The notes beneath the pieces were generated by a model. It worked only from the letters and a program-made list of their open reading frames with translations. It made no database searches and was not told the DNA's origin. The position numbers were made by a program, and so were the translations under genes. Positions 18,701 to 27,791 of a DNA stretch of 64,000 bases are shown here, piece after piece. The stretch lies in assembly GCF_001050035.1 (NCBI RefSeq), contig NZ_CVTA01000063.1, forward strand, positions 62,001-126,000, written 5' to 3'. The DNA is from Mycolicibacterium komanii. GTDB taxonomy: Bacteria; Actinomycetota; Actinomycetes; Mycobacteriales; Mycobacteriaceae. Each line of letters begins with the position of its first letter. Position 1 is the stretch's first letter.

Positions 18701-19531
18701 ATGCCACTGCCCAACCGCCTCGACCTCCGGGAGAAGCTCGGGCTGACCGACGAGGAGCTCGAACAGTGGGATCGAGTGAGCCGGCGCATGTTCGTTCCCT
18801 TCCACGACGGGATGGTCAGCCAGTTCGAGGGCTACGACCGCCTCGCGGAACTCGATTGGGACGGGTACCGGGCCCGCTACGGCAATATCCAGCGCCTCGA
18901 CCGGATCCTCGAGGCGGAGGGCGACGACGTCAACGGCTACCGAGCCTCCAAGCAGGCCGATGTGCTGATGTTGCTGTACCTGCTGTCGTCGGATGAGTTG
19001 CGCGGACTGCTCAATCGGCTCGACTACCAGCTTGCGCCGGAGATGATCCCCCCGATGGTCGACTACTACATCGCCCGCACCTCGCACGGTTCCACGCTCA
19101 GCGCCGTCGTGCACTCGTGGGTGCTGGCCCGAGCGAATCGCGATCACGCCGTCGATTTCTTCCGCGATGTGCTGAAATCCGACGTCGACGACATCCAGGG
19201 CGGTACGACGTCGGAAGGCGTTCACCTCGCCGCGATGGCGGGAAGTGTCGACTTGATGCAGCGGTGCTTCACCGGCCTGGAACTGCGCGGCAACCGCCTC
19301 GTGCTGTCACCGCAGTGGCCGGAATCACTGGGAGCGTTGGGCTTTCCGATTCACTATCGGGGCCATCATCTGCATGTCCGAGTCAGCGGTCGGGGAGCCG
19401 AAGTCAGTGTCGGACCCCACAGTGTTCCGCCCGTGACCGTCGAGTGCCGTGGACGAGTCCAACAACTCGAACCCGGAAGCATCATCAGGTTTTTCAGCGA
19501 ACCCGACGTGTCCGCGCGTGGCTCCTCCTAG
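15791..19531 (+). CDS. otsB1: OtsB1-type fusion: HAD domain, trehalose-6-phosphatase and GH65 glycoside hydrolase/phosphorylase
   Basis: A 1246-residue three-part protein matching M. tuberculosis Rv2006. Residues about 15-170 form a beta-phosphoglucomutase-like HAD module whose catalytic Asp motif appears degraded (AALFGLDGL). Residues about 195-440 are a trehalose-6-phosphate phosphatase with VCLDFDGTLSE and GDDLTDEDAFDAL. Residues about 450-1246 are a GH65 domain with the catalytic region GPDEFHSGYPD and VDNNSYTN. It probably links trehalose-6-phosphate dephosphorylation with alpha-glucobiose cleavage or phosphorolysis. Start uncertain: the ATG at 15791 is 39.5 bp from the DosR box; the ATG at 15824 and GTG at 15833 are alternatives. 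It is divergent from ppsA. Confidence 0.9.
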   Translation: MPYPRSAPSGQMGGVKTPVTIDPRLYDAALFGLDGLADDVASTVTLAKKLNDAGMGTAVYSTSRSCDRKSAAADLDDLFTVRVDGVVAEALGLTEQPHPAVLLEASAGLGVAPERAVVIEGSELGVRVARQGGFALVIGVAPAGSHERLLSSGADVVVSDVAEVSVRLGDRRMSTLPNALDSYGQMIAAVDGRRPVVCLDFDGTLSEIVSDPDAAVLVDGAAEALAAMAEQCPVAILSGRDLADIRARVGVCGVWYAGSHGFEMVGPDGTEYHNPDAAAALPALQQAADALCDRLGSITGVYVERKRYAVAVHYRIASAESVAEIVATTHGCGARFGLRVTAGRMVVELRPDIDWDKGSALKWIQDRLSTESRLIPIYIGDDLTDEDAFDALRAGGVGIAVRHDEDRDRPSAAGFTLDNPQQVREFLLRGGRWLARQRATSTVAWTYTFEGYDPPSEKLREALCTVGNGYFATRGAAPESKAGQVHYPGTYAAGVYNRLDDILAGKKLEHESLVNLPNWLPLTFRIDGGPWFDVDAVTLLSYRQTLDLRGGVLTRALRFSDDAGRISSLTQHRLVSMKQTHIAALETTVVAENWSGTIEFRSTLDADVRNGGVERYQGLASDHLESLTMAEITNDAVLMSSRTRQSQIPIALAARTTVWHDDTAAAAKYRLIEGEFEIGHDIFVDMAQGQSVTVEKVVALVTGRDVATSEPAAGAERRLTRQGRFRELRQEHTLAWAHIWERLSIEFDGHPEELRILRLHLLHLLQTVSYHSEDLDVGVPARGLHGEAYRGHVFWDELFIFPVLNLRFPTITRALLRYRYRRLVEARRAAKLAGYAGAMFPWQSGSDGREESPSLHLNPRSGRWNPDASHLAHHIGIAIAYNVWQFYQVTGDLAYLIDYGAEMLIEIARFWVSRTTYDEDADRYRILGVIGPDEFHSGYPDRPFTGVDNNSYTNVMAVWVILRAIDALQEMPLPNRLDLREKLGLTDEELEQWDRVSRRMFVPFHDGMVSQFEGYDRLAELDWDGYRARYGNIQRLDRILEAEGDDVNGYRASKQADVLMLLYLLSSDELRGLLNRLDYQLAPEMIPPMVDYYIARTSHGSTLSAVVHSWVLARANRDHAVDFFRDVLKSDVDDIQGGTTSEGVHLAAMAGSVDLMQRCFTGLELRGNRLVLSPQWPESLGALGFPIHYRGHHLHVRVSGRGAEVSVGPHSVPPVTVECRGRVQQLEPGSIIRFFSEPDVSARGSS

Positions 19532-19535
19532 GTCC

Positions 19536-20000
19536 CTACGCGCCACTTGAGAACTGGCGATCGAGTTCGGCGAGCACCGCGTCGACCACGCCGGGGACGG
19601 CGGCCGCGACATCAGCCGTCATACCGACACCATGCCCGGCGTCGACGATGTCCACGCTGAACCCGACCAGGTGATCGGGCAGCTGCCCCAGAGCCTCGCC
19701 CAACGCGAACGCCTCCGGTAGGCCGATCGCATGTGAGCTGACGGCGCGCGGGACCCCGTCATCATCCGCTGTCCATCGCCGGATCCGACCGGGAATGCCC
19801 CCCTCGCCCATCGCGGCGTCGACGACGATCGCGAGGCCGGCGCCGCTCCATGCGTCGAGTAGGGCACCGGGCTCACCCGTGGCGACGAGCACCCGCACCC
19901 CTGGGAGATCACGCCTGGCGATCTCCTCGGCGACGGCAGGCCCGACCCCATCGTCGCGGCGGAAGCTGTTGCCGACCCCGATCACCACACCGCCGCTCAC
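19536..20000 (-). CDS. [NiFe] hydrogenase maturation endopeptidase (HycI/HyaD family)
   Basis: A 154-residue protein beginning at a GTG (20000) that overlaps the large-subunit stop as GTGA. The family signature GVGNSFRRDDGVGPAVAE is near residues 8-25 with nickel-sensing Asp/Glu candidates, and DAAMGEG and HAIGLPEAFALG follow. It clips the C-terminal peptide of the large subunit after nickel insertion. The large subunit next door ends in DPCISCSAH plus nine residues, exactly the substrate expected. It is the last gene of the hyhBGSL operon. Confidence 0.9.
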   Translation of the reverse strand: MSGGVVIGVGNSFRRDDGVGPAVAEEIARRDLPGVRVLVATGEPGALLDAWSGAGLAIVVDAAMGEGGIPGRIRRWTADDDGVPRAVSSHAIGLPEAFALGEALGQLPDHLVGFSVDIVDAGHGVGMTADVAAAVPGVVDAVLAELDRQFSSGA

Positions 20001-21289
20001 GACCGGTCGACCGTGAGCGTCAGGAAATGCGCCGAGCACGAGATGCAGGGATCGTGGTTGCGGATCGCCCTCTCGCACAGCGCGGTGAGCGCGTCGTCGG
20101 CCAATGTCAGGTTGGCGCCGACGAGTTCGGCCATCTCATGCTCGATGGCCGCCTGGTTCTGCGCGGTGGGCGGAACGATCACGGCCGCCCGCAGGAGACC
20201 GTCCGCACCGACCTCATAGCGGTGATACAGCAGCCCGCGTGGCGCCTCGCTGACACCGTGGCCGACGCCCTCCCGCGCAGGAACGTCGACGAAGGGGCGG
20301 TCGGGCACCCGATACTCGGCGATGATGCGCAAGGCTTCCTCGATCGCATAGACGATCTCGACGCCGCGAACGAGGATGCTCCGAAACGGATTCCGGCATA
20401 CCTCGCCAAGGCCCACCCGGGTCGCAGCCTCACGCGCGAGGGGCGAAAGGGTCCCGGAGTTCAGCGAGTACCGTGCGAGCGGACCGGTCAGATATCGGGC
20501 GCCGTCCAGTGTGGCGTGCAGCGCGGTGGACCGCTGCACCTGCGACTCGACGACGTGGTCGCTGAACTCGCTGACGGCGAACGGTTGCCCCCCGCTTCTG
20601 CAGATCGTGCCGTTCTCGACCGGGTAGCGGCCGGGGACCGTCAGCGCCAGGAATTCGTGGTCGAATTCGACCTCCGGGTAATCGAATTCGCTCGCCCGGT
20701 CGAGCAACCACAGCGCGTCGTCCATGGCGGCACGGAGTTGTTCGGCCAGGGCGGCGAGCTCACGAGGATGCGGGACCGAATAGAACCCGCCCAGCCGGAC
20801 ATTGATCGGGTGGATCGCGCGCCCGCCGATCTTCTCCATCACCCGATTCCCGGCCTTCTTCAACGCCAGCCCGCGCTCGATGAACTCGGGGTGATCCCTG
20901 GCGAGGCTGATCCCGTCGGGATAGCCGAGAAAGTCCGGTGCATGCAACAGCACGACGTGCAGGGCGTGGCTGTGAATCCACTCCCCGCAGTAGAGAAGTC
21001 GTCGCAACGCCACCAGTTCAGGATCGACGGTCACTTCACATGCGTCTTCGATGGCGTTGCACGCGCTCACCTGATAGGCGACCGGGCAGATGCCGCACAC
21101 CCTGGCGGTGATGTCGGGTGGTTCGGTATAGGCGCGGCCGCGCAGGAACGCCTCGAAGAAACGGGGTGGCTCGTAGATGTTCAACTCGACGGTGTCCACG
21201 CTCCCGTCACACAGCGTGACGTGCAGGGCGCCTTCCCCCTCCACCCGCGTCAGCGCCCCGACGCTCAACGTTCGGATCTCCTCGCTCAC
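19997..21289 (-). CDS. hyhL: [NiFe] hydrogenase large (catalytic) subunit, group 3b-like
   Basis: A 430-residue catalytic subunit. The nickel-binding L1 motif RVCGICP has C65 and C68, and the L2 motif DPCISC has C415 and C418, followed by H421 and a nine-residue tail (FLTLTVDRS) that should be removed at maturation. With the other three subunits it forms a soluble NAD(P)-linked bidirectional hydrogenase like Hyd3/Hyh of M. smegmatis, which is DosR-dependent and used during hypoxia. It overlaps the small-subunit gene by 4 nt upstream and the protease gene by 4 nt downstream. Confidence 0.94.
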   Translation of the reverse strand: MSEEIRTLSVGALTRVEGEGALHVTLCDGSVDTVELNIYEPPRFFEAFLRGRAYTEPPDITARVCGICPVAYQVSACNAIEDACEVTVDPELVALRRLLYCGEWIHSHALHVVLLHAPDFLGYPDGISLARDHPEFIERGLALKKAGNRVMEKIGGRAIHPINVRLGGFYSVPHPRELAALAEQLRAAMDDALWLLDRASEFDYPEVEFDHEFLALTVPGRYPVENGTICRSGGQPFAVSEFSDHVVESQVQRSTALHATLDGARYLTGPLARYSLNSGTLSPLAREAATRVGLGEVCRNPFRSILVRGVEIVYAIEEALRIIAEYRVPDRPFVDVPAREGVGHGVSEAPRGLLYHRYEVGADGLLRAAVIVPPTAQNQAAIEHEMAELVGANLTLADDALTALCERAIRNHDPCISCSAHFLTLTVDRS

Positions 21290-22044
21290 CGGTCATTCCG
21301 TTCGTGGTCGAAGTTGACCGCGTTGAACGTGGCGAAGACGCGCTCGACACCGGCGGTGGACATCCCGTCCCGGCGCAACACCGGAATCAGCGCGGCGGTA
21401 TTGGGGGTGGCCGCGGGCCCGAAGCATCCGTAGCAGCCGCGCCGATAGGTGGGACACAGCGCGCCGCACCCGGCGTGGGTGACCGGTCCCAGGCACGGGG
21501 TCCCGTCGGCAACCACGACGCATGTGACGCCACGGTTCTTGCATTCTGTACAAACCGTTTTGGCCGGCAACCGCGGTTTGCGCCCGACCAGGAGTGCCGC
21601 CAGGGTGTCGAGCAGTTGCCCGCGGTCGATCGGGCAGCCCTGGATCTGGTAATCGACCGCGACGTGTGCCGAGGCCGGCGTCGAGGTCGCGAGGGTGTCG
21701 ATGTACTCCGGTTTGGCGTAGACGACCGAGGCGAATTCCGAGACATCGGCGAAGTTCCGCAGGGCCTGCACCCCGCCGGCCGTGGCACACGCGCCGATCG
21801 TGACGAGCACTTCGGATTGCTCCCGGATCTCCTTGATACGGCGCTCATCGGCCGCCGTCGTGATCGAGCCCTCCACCAGCGATACGTCGTACGGGCCGGC
21901 GACGGTGGCGCTCGATGCCTCCAGGAACGTGGCGATCTGCACCTGGTCGGCCAGCGTCAACAGTTCGTCCTCACAGTCCAATAAGGTCAGTTGGCAGCCA
22001 TCGCAGGACGCGAACTTCCACACGGCTAGCTTCGGTGTTCCCAC
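21286..22044 (-). CDS. hyhS: [NiFe] hydrogenase small subunit
   Basis: A 252-residue electron-transfer subunit starting at a GTG (22044) immediately after the hyhG stop. The proximal-cluster motif [16 protein letters not shown] is at the N-terminus, with later cysteines in [14 protein letters not shown] and [11 protein letters not shown]. There is no Tat signal, as expected for a cytoplasmic group 3 enzyme. It relays electrons between the NiFe site in HyhL and the diaphorase subunits. Confidence 0.93.
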   Translation of the reverse strand: MGTPKLAVWKFASCDGCQLTLLDCEDELLTLADQVQIATFLEASSATVAGPYDVSLVEGSITTAADERRIKEIREQSEVLVTIGACATAGGVQALRNFADVSEFASVVYAKPEYIDTLATSTPASAHVAVDYQIQGCPIDRGQLLDTLAALLVGRKPRLPAKTVCTECKNRGVTCVVVADGTPCLGPVTHAGCGALCPTYRRGCYGCFGPAATPNTAALIPVLRRDGMSTAGVERVFATFNAVNFDHERNDR

Positions 22045-22899
22045 TTACAGCTCCTTCACGCTGAGCAGGGCCTCGGCGACGTCGTATCCGACGACCGGTC
22101 CATCCCGGCACAAGAGCAGGGGGCCGAGCTGGCAGTGTCCGCACCATCCGATTCCGCATTGCATATTTCGTTCCAGCGATACCTGGATCCTGGTAGGCGG
22201 CAGTCCTTTTCGGAGCAGCTCGAGGGCACTGTTGCGCATCATCGCCTCGGGGCCGCACAGAAACGCGGTGGTGCGGTCGGCCCGCATCGGTGTGCGGCGC
22301 AAGGGTTCGGTGACGAAGCCGACTTCGCCGGGCCACCCCTGTATCGGGACGTCGACGGTCATGTGCACGTCGATGACCCCGCTGCGGGACCAGTCGGAGA
22401 GCTCTTCGGCGAAGAGGAAGTCGTCGCGCGAGCGCGCGCCCGCGATGAGGGTCACCCGACCGTAGGAGTCGCGATCTTTCAGGGTGGCCAGGACCAGGGG
22501 GCGAAGCGGTGCCATGCCGACGCCCCCCGCGACGATCACCACGTCGTCCCCGGTCCCCTTCGGTAGCGCCCATCCGGTGCCGAACGGCCCCCGCATGCCG
22601 ATCACGCTGCCGGGGGCGGCACCGTGAAGTGCGCGGCTCACCGCGCCGACGGACCTTATGGTGTGGAGGATTTCGTCGCCGCCGGATTCGGGTACGCCGC
22701 TGACGGAGATCGCGATCTCGCCGATACCGAAGGCGTACATCATCATGAACTCGCCGGGTCGCGGCGTCGGTAGCGGTTCGTGCACCGGGTGAAGGCACAG
22801 CGTCGCCGAATCTCGATTCTCATCGGTTCGGCGGTGCACCCGGTACGACACCGGGGTCATCGCCGACGACGGCGCCTGCGGCGCCTCGGTTTCAGTCAT
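22045..22899 (-). CDS. hyhG: Hydrogenase FAD/NAD(P)-binding diaphorase subunit
   Basis: A 284-residue ferredoxin-NADP-reductase-like subunit. It has the FAD-binding region with PRPGEFMMMYAFG, the NAD(P)-binding GGVGMAPLRPLVLA and a C-terminal 2Fe-2S motif, CGIGWCGHCQLGPLLLC, as in dihydroorotate dehydrogenase electron-transfer subunits. The ATG at 22899 overlaps the hyhB stop by 8 nt. It couples hydrogen oxidation or evolution to NAD(P)H. Confidence 0.93.
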   Translation of the reverse strand: MTETEAPQAPSSAMTPVSYRVHRRTDENRDSATLCLHPVHEPLPTPRPGEFMMMYAFGIGEIAISVSGVPESGGDEILHTIRSVGAVSRALHGAAPGSVIGMRGPFGTGWALPKGTGDDVVIVAGGVGMAPLRPLVLATLKDRDSYGRVTLIAGARSRDDFLFAEELSDWSRSGVIDVHMTVDVPIQGWPGEVGFVTEPLRRTPMRADRTTAFLCGPEAMMRNSALELLRKGLPPTRIQVSLERNMQCGIGWCGHCQLGPLLLCRDGPVVGYDVAEALLSVKEL

Positions 22900-23992
22900 C
22901 ACCGGCTTCGGCCTGCCGGACGGCGAGGTTGTGCATCTCCTCGGTGATGTCGATCCCGGTGGGGCACCAGGCGATGCATCGTCCGCAACCGACGCAGCCA
23001 GAGCTGCCGAACTGGTCATGCCAGGTGCCCAGCTTGTGGGTGATCCAATGGCGGTATCGCGAGGCGCCCGATTGCCGAACGCTCCCTTCGTGAATGAACG
23101 TGAAGTCGAATTCGAAGCACGACGCCCACTGCATCCATCGCTCGGAGTGCTGCCCCGTGAGATCGGTGGTGTCCTCGACAGTGGTGCAGAAACACGTGGG
23201 GCAGACCATCGTGCAGTTCCCACACGTCAGGCATCGACTGGCGACCTCGTCCCATTGCGGCGATTCGCGTGCGGCGATCAGCAGCTCGCGCAGGTCCCCG
23301 GTAGGCATCTGGCGGCCCATCTTGTCGGCCGCGTCGACGACATCGCCTCGCGCGGAGTCGATCTCGTCGGGGGTGGCGTCGCGGTGCGGCAGCGCGGTCA
23401 GCACGTCGGCGCCGGCTTCGCTTCCCACGTCGACCAGGTAGCTGTGTCGGTCGCCGTCGATGCGTTCGGTGAGCGCCAGATCGTAGCCGGGCCCGACCTC
23501 GGGTCCGGTGCCCATCGACGCACAGAAGCACAGGCCGCCGGGTTCGGTGCAGTTGACGGCCACGACGAAGATACGCGCCAGCCGACCGACGAACCCCTGG
23601 TCCGGATGACCGCCCACGCCGAGCACGCCGTTGAGGACGGCGATCGCGGACAGATCGCAGGCCCGCACCCCGAGGAACGCGTACTTCGGAGTCTCTTCGG
23701 GCGTCTCGCCTTCGGAGGACCACAGCTGCTGGCGCGGTGGGTGGAGGTACTGCTTCCAGGACTGCGGCCCGGCCGAGTGGCCGAACATCGCGTCGTCGTC
23801 GCGTTTGCGCAAGCGGTAGTGCCCGGGTCCGGTGTCCACCCCCCAGCCTCGGGGCAGATCGTCGGCGGAGGCCAGTTCGGCCAGCACGATCGCATCCTCG
23901 GACCGGGTGGGTCCGACGACCCGGTAACCACGCTGCTGGAGCGTGCTGACCAGTTCCCCCATGGCGGCGGCCTCGATCACGGCGCTGCTCAT
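22892..23992 (-). CDS. hyhB: Hydrogenase 4Fe-4S ferredoxin-type subunit
   Basis: A 366-residue subunit of the sulfhydrogenase beta type. It has two C-terminal 4Fe-4S motifs, CLTCGNCTMVCPTCFC and CVGCGRCIAWCPTG, after a long N-terminal region containing RACDLSAIAVLNGV. It is first in the hyhBGSL-protease operon. The frame is open upstream, but the ATG at 23992 is 42 bp from the DosR box at 24028-24040 with GACGAT at 24000-24005. AGGA 9 nt upstream could also serve as a ribosome site. Confidence 0.92.
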   Translation of the reverse strand: MSSAVIEAAAMGELVSTLQQRGYRVVGPTRSEDAIVLAELASADDLPRGWGVDTGPGHYRLRKRDDDAMFGHSAGPQSWKQYLHPPRQQLWSSEGETPEETPKYAFLGVRACDLSAIAVLNGVLGVGGHPDQGFVGRLARIFVVAVNCTEPGGLCFCASMGTGPEVGPGYDLALTERIDGDRHSYLVDVGSEAGADVLTALPHRDATPDEIDSARGDVVDAADKMGRQMPTGDLRELLIAARESPQWDEVASRCLTCGNCTMVCPTCFCTTVEDTTDLTGQHSERWMQWASCFEFDFTFIHEGSVRQSGASRYRHWITHKLGTWHDQFGSSGCVGCGRCIAWCPTGIDITEEMHNLAVRQAEAGDD

Positions 23993-24027
23993 GCGCTCTA
24001 TCGTCCTGCTAACACTCCCGGAATACA

Positions 24028-24063
24028 GGGCCTTTAGGGCATCAGCTGAAGGGACTTTTGGCA
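24028..24063. promoter_or_regulatory. Bidirectional DosR promoter (two boxes) between hyhB and a PPOX gene
   Basis: GGGCCTTTAGGGC at 24028-24040 and GGGACTTTTGGCA at 24051-24063 have centres 23 bp apart. The first is 42 bp from the hyhB ATG and the second is 44 bp from the plus-strand ATG at 24101, so the pair is used in mirror image. -10-like hexamers are GACGAT (24000-24005, minus) and TACCGT (24088-24093, plus). Confidence 0.8.
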
Positions 24064-24100
24064 GCGTCGCCTGCCGCGTGTTCTCCGTACCGTCGTAGCC

Positions 24101-24535
24101 ATGTCCACACCGACGCAACCGATCGAAATCCTCTCCGAGAGCGAATGCTGGAAACTGATGTCGGCCTCGTCGCTGGGGCGCCTCGTCACCAGCGTCGGCG
24201 GCGAGCCGGAGATCTTCCCGGTCAACTTCGTCGTCCAGAACCGCACCGTGCTGTTCCGCACGGCCGAGGGCACGAAATTGAGCAGCGCGGTGATCAACAA
24301 GAACGTCCTGTTCGAGGCCGACGACCACAACGCCGTCCAGGGCTGGAGCGTGGTGATCAGGGGTCTGGCCCGGACACTTCGCACCGACGAAGAGATCGAT
24401 GAGGCCGAGCGGGCGCAGCTGCTTCCGTGGACGGCCACGGTGAAACCCCATTACGTACGCATCCGGCCGCTGCGTGTGACGGGCCGCCGATTCCACTTCG
24501 GCTCGGAACCCGACCGCGAATTCACGCTCGTCTGA
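24101..24535 (+). CDS. Pyridoxamine 5'-phosphate oxidase-like (split-barrel flavin) protein
   Basis: A 144-residue single-domain PPOX-like protein. LSESECWKLMSASSLGRLVTS and the PVNFVVQNRTVLFRTAEGTKL strand pair are typical of the F420/FMN-binding split barrel, and the end has VRIRPLRVTGRRF. The DosR regulon of M. tuberculosis includes such proteins (for example Rv3129). It is divergent from the hydrogenase operon with shared DosR boxes and a predicted leaderless start. A related protein is at 33367-33819. Cofactor and substrate cannot be fixed from sequence. Confidence 0.85.
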   Translation: MSTPTQPIEILSESECWKLMSASSLGRLVTSVGGEPEIFPVNFVVQNRTVLFRTAEGTKLSSAVINKNVLFEADDHNAVQGWSVVIRGLARTLRTDEEIDEAERAQLLPWTATVKPHYVRIRPLRVTGRRFHFGSEPDREFTLV

Positions 24536-24559
24536 GCGCATCGCCGCCGACGCCTTCGA

Positions 24560-25231
24560 TCACACTGTGCGGTGCACGTCGCCGATGGCCTTCACAACGG
24601 ATGTCTCGGCCTGAAACTGTTGCTGCGCCCGGCGTTTGACGCCCAGCAGCATCCCGCGGGTGAGGAAGGCTTTCGCCGGCCCCGCCAACTCGTCGACCAG
24701 CACCTGACTCGGGTGCCGGAGCCGCGTGCGGGTCCGTACCATCAGCCGGCAGCGGTCATCCCAGTGCGCAACGATCTGAAACGACCACACGGTGTCCCAC
24801 AGCGCTGGCGACATAGATCGCAACACGATGGATTCGCACGCAACGACATCGACCACCATCAAGACAATCCCGTCCCGCAGGCCCATCCAGCCCTTGGGGG
24901 CCAGCCGCACGGTGTCGCCCGGTGCCAGGTCCTGCCATTCGGGATGTATGCGGTCGGCGTTTCGATACTGCAGGCCGGCGAAGTTCTCGAAGCCCTCGAA
25001 CGTATACAGGCCGCCACGATCCTGACCGATCTGGACCAGCCACTGCCACACAGTCGCGGCCGGGGCGTCGATCCATACCGCTTCGGTGCTCGCAACGACG
25101 GGCCCGTCGAGCAGTTCGTCGCCGGCCAGAAACATCCGGCACTCCTCTTTCGTCGTGCCCCAGTTGCGGTAGAAGCGCCGCGCTCCGTACAACACCGCGA
25201 GGGCCCCTCCTACCCGCAGCAAGTTCGTCAT
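24560..25231 (-). CDS. SRPBCC/START-fold protein with an N-terminal hydrophobic segment
   Basis: A 223-residue protein. A short N-terminal hydrophobic stretch (LLRVGGALAVLYGARRFYR) precedes an SRPBCC-type lipid/hydrophobic-ligand domain with VWIDAPAATVWQWLVQIGQD and the signature NADRIHPEWQDLAPGDTVRL. The paralogue at 30846-31541 has the same layout. The ATG is 43 bp from the DosR box at 25267-25281 and 6 nt from CATCGT (25238-25243), so it is probably leaderless. It is convergent with the PPOX gene. Ligand unknown. Confidence 0.8.
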   Translation of the reverse strand: MTNLLRVGGALAVLYGARRFYRNWGTTKEECRMFLAGDELLDGPVVASTEAVWIDAPAATVWQWLVQIGQDRGGLYTFEGFENFAGLQYRNADRIHPEWQDLAPGDTVRLAPKGWMGLRDGIVLMVVDVVACESIVLRSMSPALWDTVWSFQIVAHWDDRCRLMVRTRTRLRHPSQVLVDELAGPAKAFLTRGMLLGVKRRAQQQFQAETSVVKAIGDVHRTV

Positions 25232-25266
25232 GGCTCCACGATGACCGCTGACGCATCGCGCTACTA

Positions 25267-25281
25267 GGGCCGCTAGTCCTC
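25267..25281 (-). promoter_or_regulatory. DosR box for the SRPBCC gene
   Basis: GGGCCGCTAGTCCTC (minus strand GAGGACTAGCGGCCC) is centred 43 bp before the ATG at 25231. CATCGT at 25238-25243 sits at the -10 position. Confidence 0.7.
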
Positions 25282-25350
25282 AAGTTGCACACCGGATGTG
25301 GGATCAATCCGCGAGGCCGGATCGAGCTCCGACCAACGGCCCCACGAGGT

Positions 25351-25364
25351 GGGACTTCGGTCCC
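25351..25364 (+). promoter_or_regulatory. Perfect palindromic DosR box for the DUF1876-Rv2030c-pfkB operon
   Basis: GGGACTTCGGTCCC is close to the published DosR consensus half-sites. It is 79.5 bp from the ATG at 25437, leaving a leader of about 36 nt that contains GGAGA as a ribosome site. Confidence 0.8.
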
Positions 25365-25436
25365 TTTCCGGCATCGGGCTCCGAATGGTCGGATTCGACG
25401 TGGGAGTCGAAGTGTGATCATCGAGGAGATGGCGAC

Positions 25437-25721
25437 ATGAGCAAGCCTGACTCAGACCACGTGGTCAAGCATTGGACTGTCGAGGTCGCGATCGACGAGC
25501 ACATGGGCCTCACCAAAGCCAAGGCACGGTTGTCCTGGCGGGAGAGGGAGGAGGTCGGCATCGGTATGGCCCGACTCGATCCGGCCGACCGGAATGTGGC
25601 GGAGATCGGTGACGAGCTCGCCGTATCGCGCGTATTGACGGATCTCGGCAAGCGGCTGATGTCGGTGTCGGCCAGCGACATCGAGGCCGTCACCCATCAG
25701 CCCGCCAAGTTCACGTATTGA
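25437..25721 (+). CDS. DUF1876 protein (Rv2632c/Rv1738 family)
   Basis: A 94-residue protein with the family pattern [24 protein letters not shown], followed by [27 protein letters not shown] and ending [12 protein letters not shown]. Structural work on Rv1738 showed a fold like ribosome hibernation factors, so a role in translation arrest is possible but not proven. The ATG at 25437 with GGAGA upstream is used; the frame runs further but would collide with the DosR box. First gene of an operon with the Rv2030c-like and pfkB genes. Confidence 0.88.
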   Translation: MSKPDSDHVVKHWTVEVAIDEHMGLTKAKARLSWREREEVGIGMARLDPADRNVAEIGDELAVSRVLTDLGKRLMSVSASDIEAVTHQPAKFTY

Positions 25722-25742
25722 CCTCTGGAACGGAGAAGCGCA

Positions 25743-27791
25743 ATGACGCGTGCACGGGGGGCGGTCAGGAACGCGCCGCGGCGGGTCTTCCGCGATCGCC
25801 GCGAAGCCGGCCGGGTGCTGGCCGAAATGCTCGGCGCCTATCGGGGTAGGGAAGGCGTTGTCGTGCTGGGGCTTCCGCGTGGGGGGATCCCGGTCGCCTG
25901 GGAAGTGGCTGCGGCGCTGGCCGCTCCGCTCGACGCATTCGTCGTGCGCAAACTCGGCGCGCCCGGGCATGAGGAGTTCGCGGTGGGGGCGTTGGCGAGC
26001 GGGGGTCGTGTCGTCGTCAACGACGACGTGCTGCGCGCGCTGCGTGTCACGCCTCAGCAACTCCGCGATGTCGCCGAACGGGAAGGCCGTGAGTTGCTCA
26101 GGCGGGAGGCGGCCTACCGTAGCGGGCGCCCTCCCGTGGATGTCACCGGTAAGACCGTGATCCTGGTCGACGACGGGTTGGCCACCGGCGCCAGCATGCT
26201 CGCCGCGATACAGGCGTTGCGTGAGTCCGAGCCCACCGAGATCGTGGTCGCCGTGCCGGCGGCGCCGGAGTCGACCTGCCGGGAGTTCGCGGGGATCGCC
26301 GACGACGTCGTGTGCGCAAGCATGCCGACGCCGTTTCTGGCGGTCGGCGAGTCGTTCTGGGACTTCCATCAGGTCAGCGACGAGGAAGTGCGGGATCTAC
26401 TGGCCACTCCCACATCCGGTCTCGCCACCGCGCGAACCCGGCTGCAGGAGGCGCCGGCCGAGGTGATCGCCCGCGCGGCCGTGGAGGCACCTGGCGGCAT
26501 GCCGCCGGTGGAGGCTCTCGACGAGATCATCGGCGATGCCCGGGTCGTCCTGATCGGCGAGAGTTCTCACGGCACCCACGAGTTCTACGAGGCGCGGGCC
26601 CAGATCACCAAGTGGCTGATCGAGGAAAAGGGTTTCTGCGGCGTCGCCGCCGAAGCCGACTGGCCGGACGCGAACCGGGTCAATCGATACGTCCACGGTC
26701 GCGGCGCCGACAGCTCGGCCGACGAAGCGCTGCGCGGCTTCGAACGATTCCCCGCATGGATGTGGCGCAATGTCGTGGTCCGCGACTTCGTCGACTGGTT
26801 GCACGGTCACAACCAACGGATCGACACGACCGGCGGCGGACGCCAGGCCGGCTTCTACGGACTCGACCTCTACAGCCTGCACCGGTCGATGCGCGAGGTG
26901 ATCGCCTATCTCGACGAGGTGGACCCACAGGCCGCGGCGCGGGCGAGGGTGCGCTATGCCTGCTTCGACCATGCCTCAGCCGATGACGGTCAGGCCTACG
27001 GGTTCGCGGCCGCATTCGGCGCGGGACTCTCGTGCGAACGAGAGGTGGTCGAGCAACTGGTCGAAACGCAGAAAATCACACTGGAGTACGCGCGCCGCGA
27101 TGGGTTGCTGGCCGAAGACGAGGCGTTCTACGCGCAGCAGAACGCTCTGACCGTGCGCGATGCCGAACGGTACTACCGCGCCATGGTCAGTGGCCGCGTC
27201 ACGTCTTGGAATCTGCGAGACCAGCACATGGCCCAGACGCTCCAAGCGCTGTTGACCCATTTGGACCGGCGGAACGGGGCGCACACCTCACGGATTGTGG
27301 TGTGGGCGCACAACTCTCACGTCGGCGACGCGCGCGCCACGGAGGTCAGCAGCGACGGTCAACTGACTCTCGGTCAGCTCGTGCGGGAACGCCACGGCGA
27401 CGGCTGCCGGCTGATCGGTTTGACGACCTACTCGGGGACGGTCACCGCCGCCGGGGAGTGGGGCGGCATCGCCGAGCGCAAGGTCGTCCGGCCCGCGCTG
27501 AACGGCAGCATCGAGGAACTGTTTCACGAGACGGATCAACCGGCTTTCCTGATCTCGCCGCTGATCAGCCGCGCGGCGGCCCGCCCGCTCGACGTGGTGC
27601 GGCTGTCCCGGGCCATCGGTGTGATCTATCTGCCCGCGACGGAACGTCAAAGCCACTACTACCACGTGCGTCCGGGCGAACAGTTCGACGCCATCATCCA
27701 CATCGATCGGACCCGCGCGCTGGAACCGCTCGAGGTGAGCAGTGTGTGGATCGCGGGAGAGACTCCCGAAACCTACCCGACAGGCTTGTGA
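25743..27791 (+). CDS. Phosphoribosyltransferase-erythromycin esterase fusion (Rv2030c type)
   Basis: A 682-residue fusion. The N-terminal PRTase domain (about 10-215) has the PRPP loop [14 protein letters not shown]. The C-terminal erythromycin-esterase-like domain (about 245-680) has [32 protein letters not shown] and [13 protein letters not shown], which supply the conserved His/Glu residues of that family. Length and order match the DosR-regulated M. tuberculosis Rv2030c. The reaction is unknown; both domains could act on a nucleotide-linked substrate. It is 21 nt after the DUF1876 gene and its TGA overlaps the pfkB ATG. Confidence 0.9.
   Translation: MTRARGAVRNAPRRVFRDRREAGRVLAEMLGAYRGREGVVVLGLPRGGIPVAWEVAAALAAPLDAFVVRKLGAPGHEEFAVGALASGGRVVVNDDVLRALRVTPQQLRDVAEREGRELLRREAAYRSGRPPVDVTGKTVILVDDGLATGASMLAAIQALRESEPTEIVVAVPAAPESTCREFAGIADDVVCASMPTPFLAVGESFWDFHQVSDEEVRDLLATPTSGLATARTRLQEAPAEVIARAAVEAPGGMPPVEALDEIIGDARVVLIGESSHGTHEFYEARAQITKWLIEEKGFCGVAAEADWPDANRVNRYVHGRGADSSADEALRGFERFPAWMWRNVVVRDFVDWLHGHNQRIDTTGGGRQAGFYGLDLYSLHRSMREVIAYLDEVDPQAAARARVRYACFDHASADDGQAYGFAAAFGAGLSCEREVVEQLVETQKITLEYARRDGLLAEDEAFYAQQNALTVRDAERYYRAMVSGRVTSWNLRDQHMAQTLQALLTHLDRRNGAHTSRIVVWAHNSHVGDARATEVSSDGQLTLGQLVRERHGDGCRLIGLTTYSGTVTAAGEWGGIAERKVVRPALNGSIEELFHETDQPAFLISPLISRAAARPLDVVRLSRAIGVIYLPATERQSHYYHVRPGEQFDAIIHIDRTRALEPLEVSSVWIAGETPETYPTGL

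Noticed and set aside
19850..21433. Long plus-strand frame opposite the hydrogenase large subunit
   Set aside because: Shadow frame; HyhL nickel-binding motifs lie on the minus strand.
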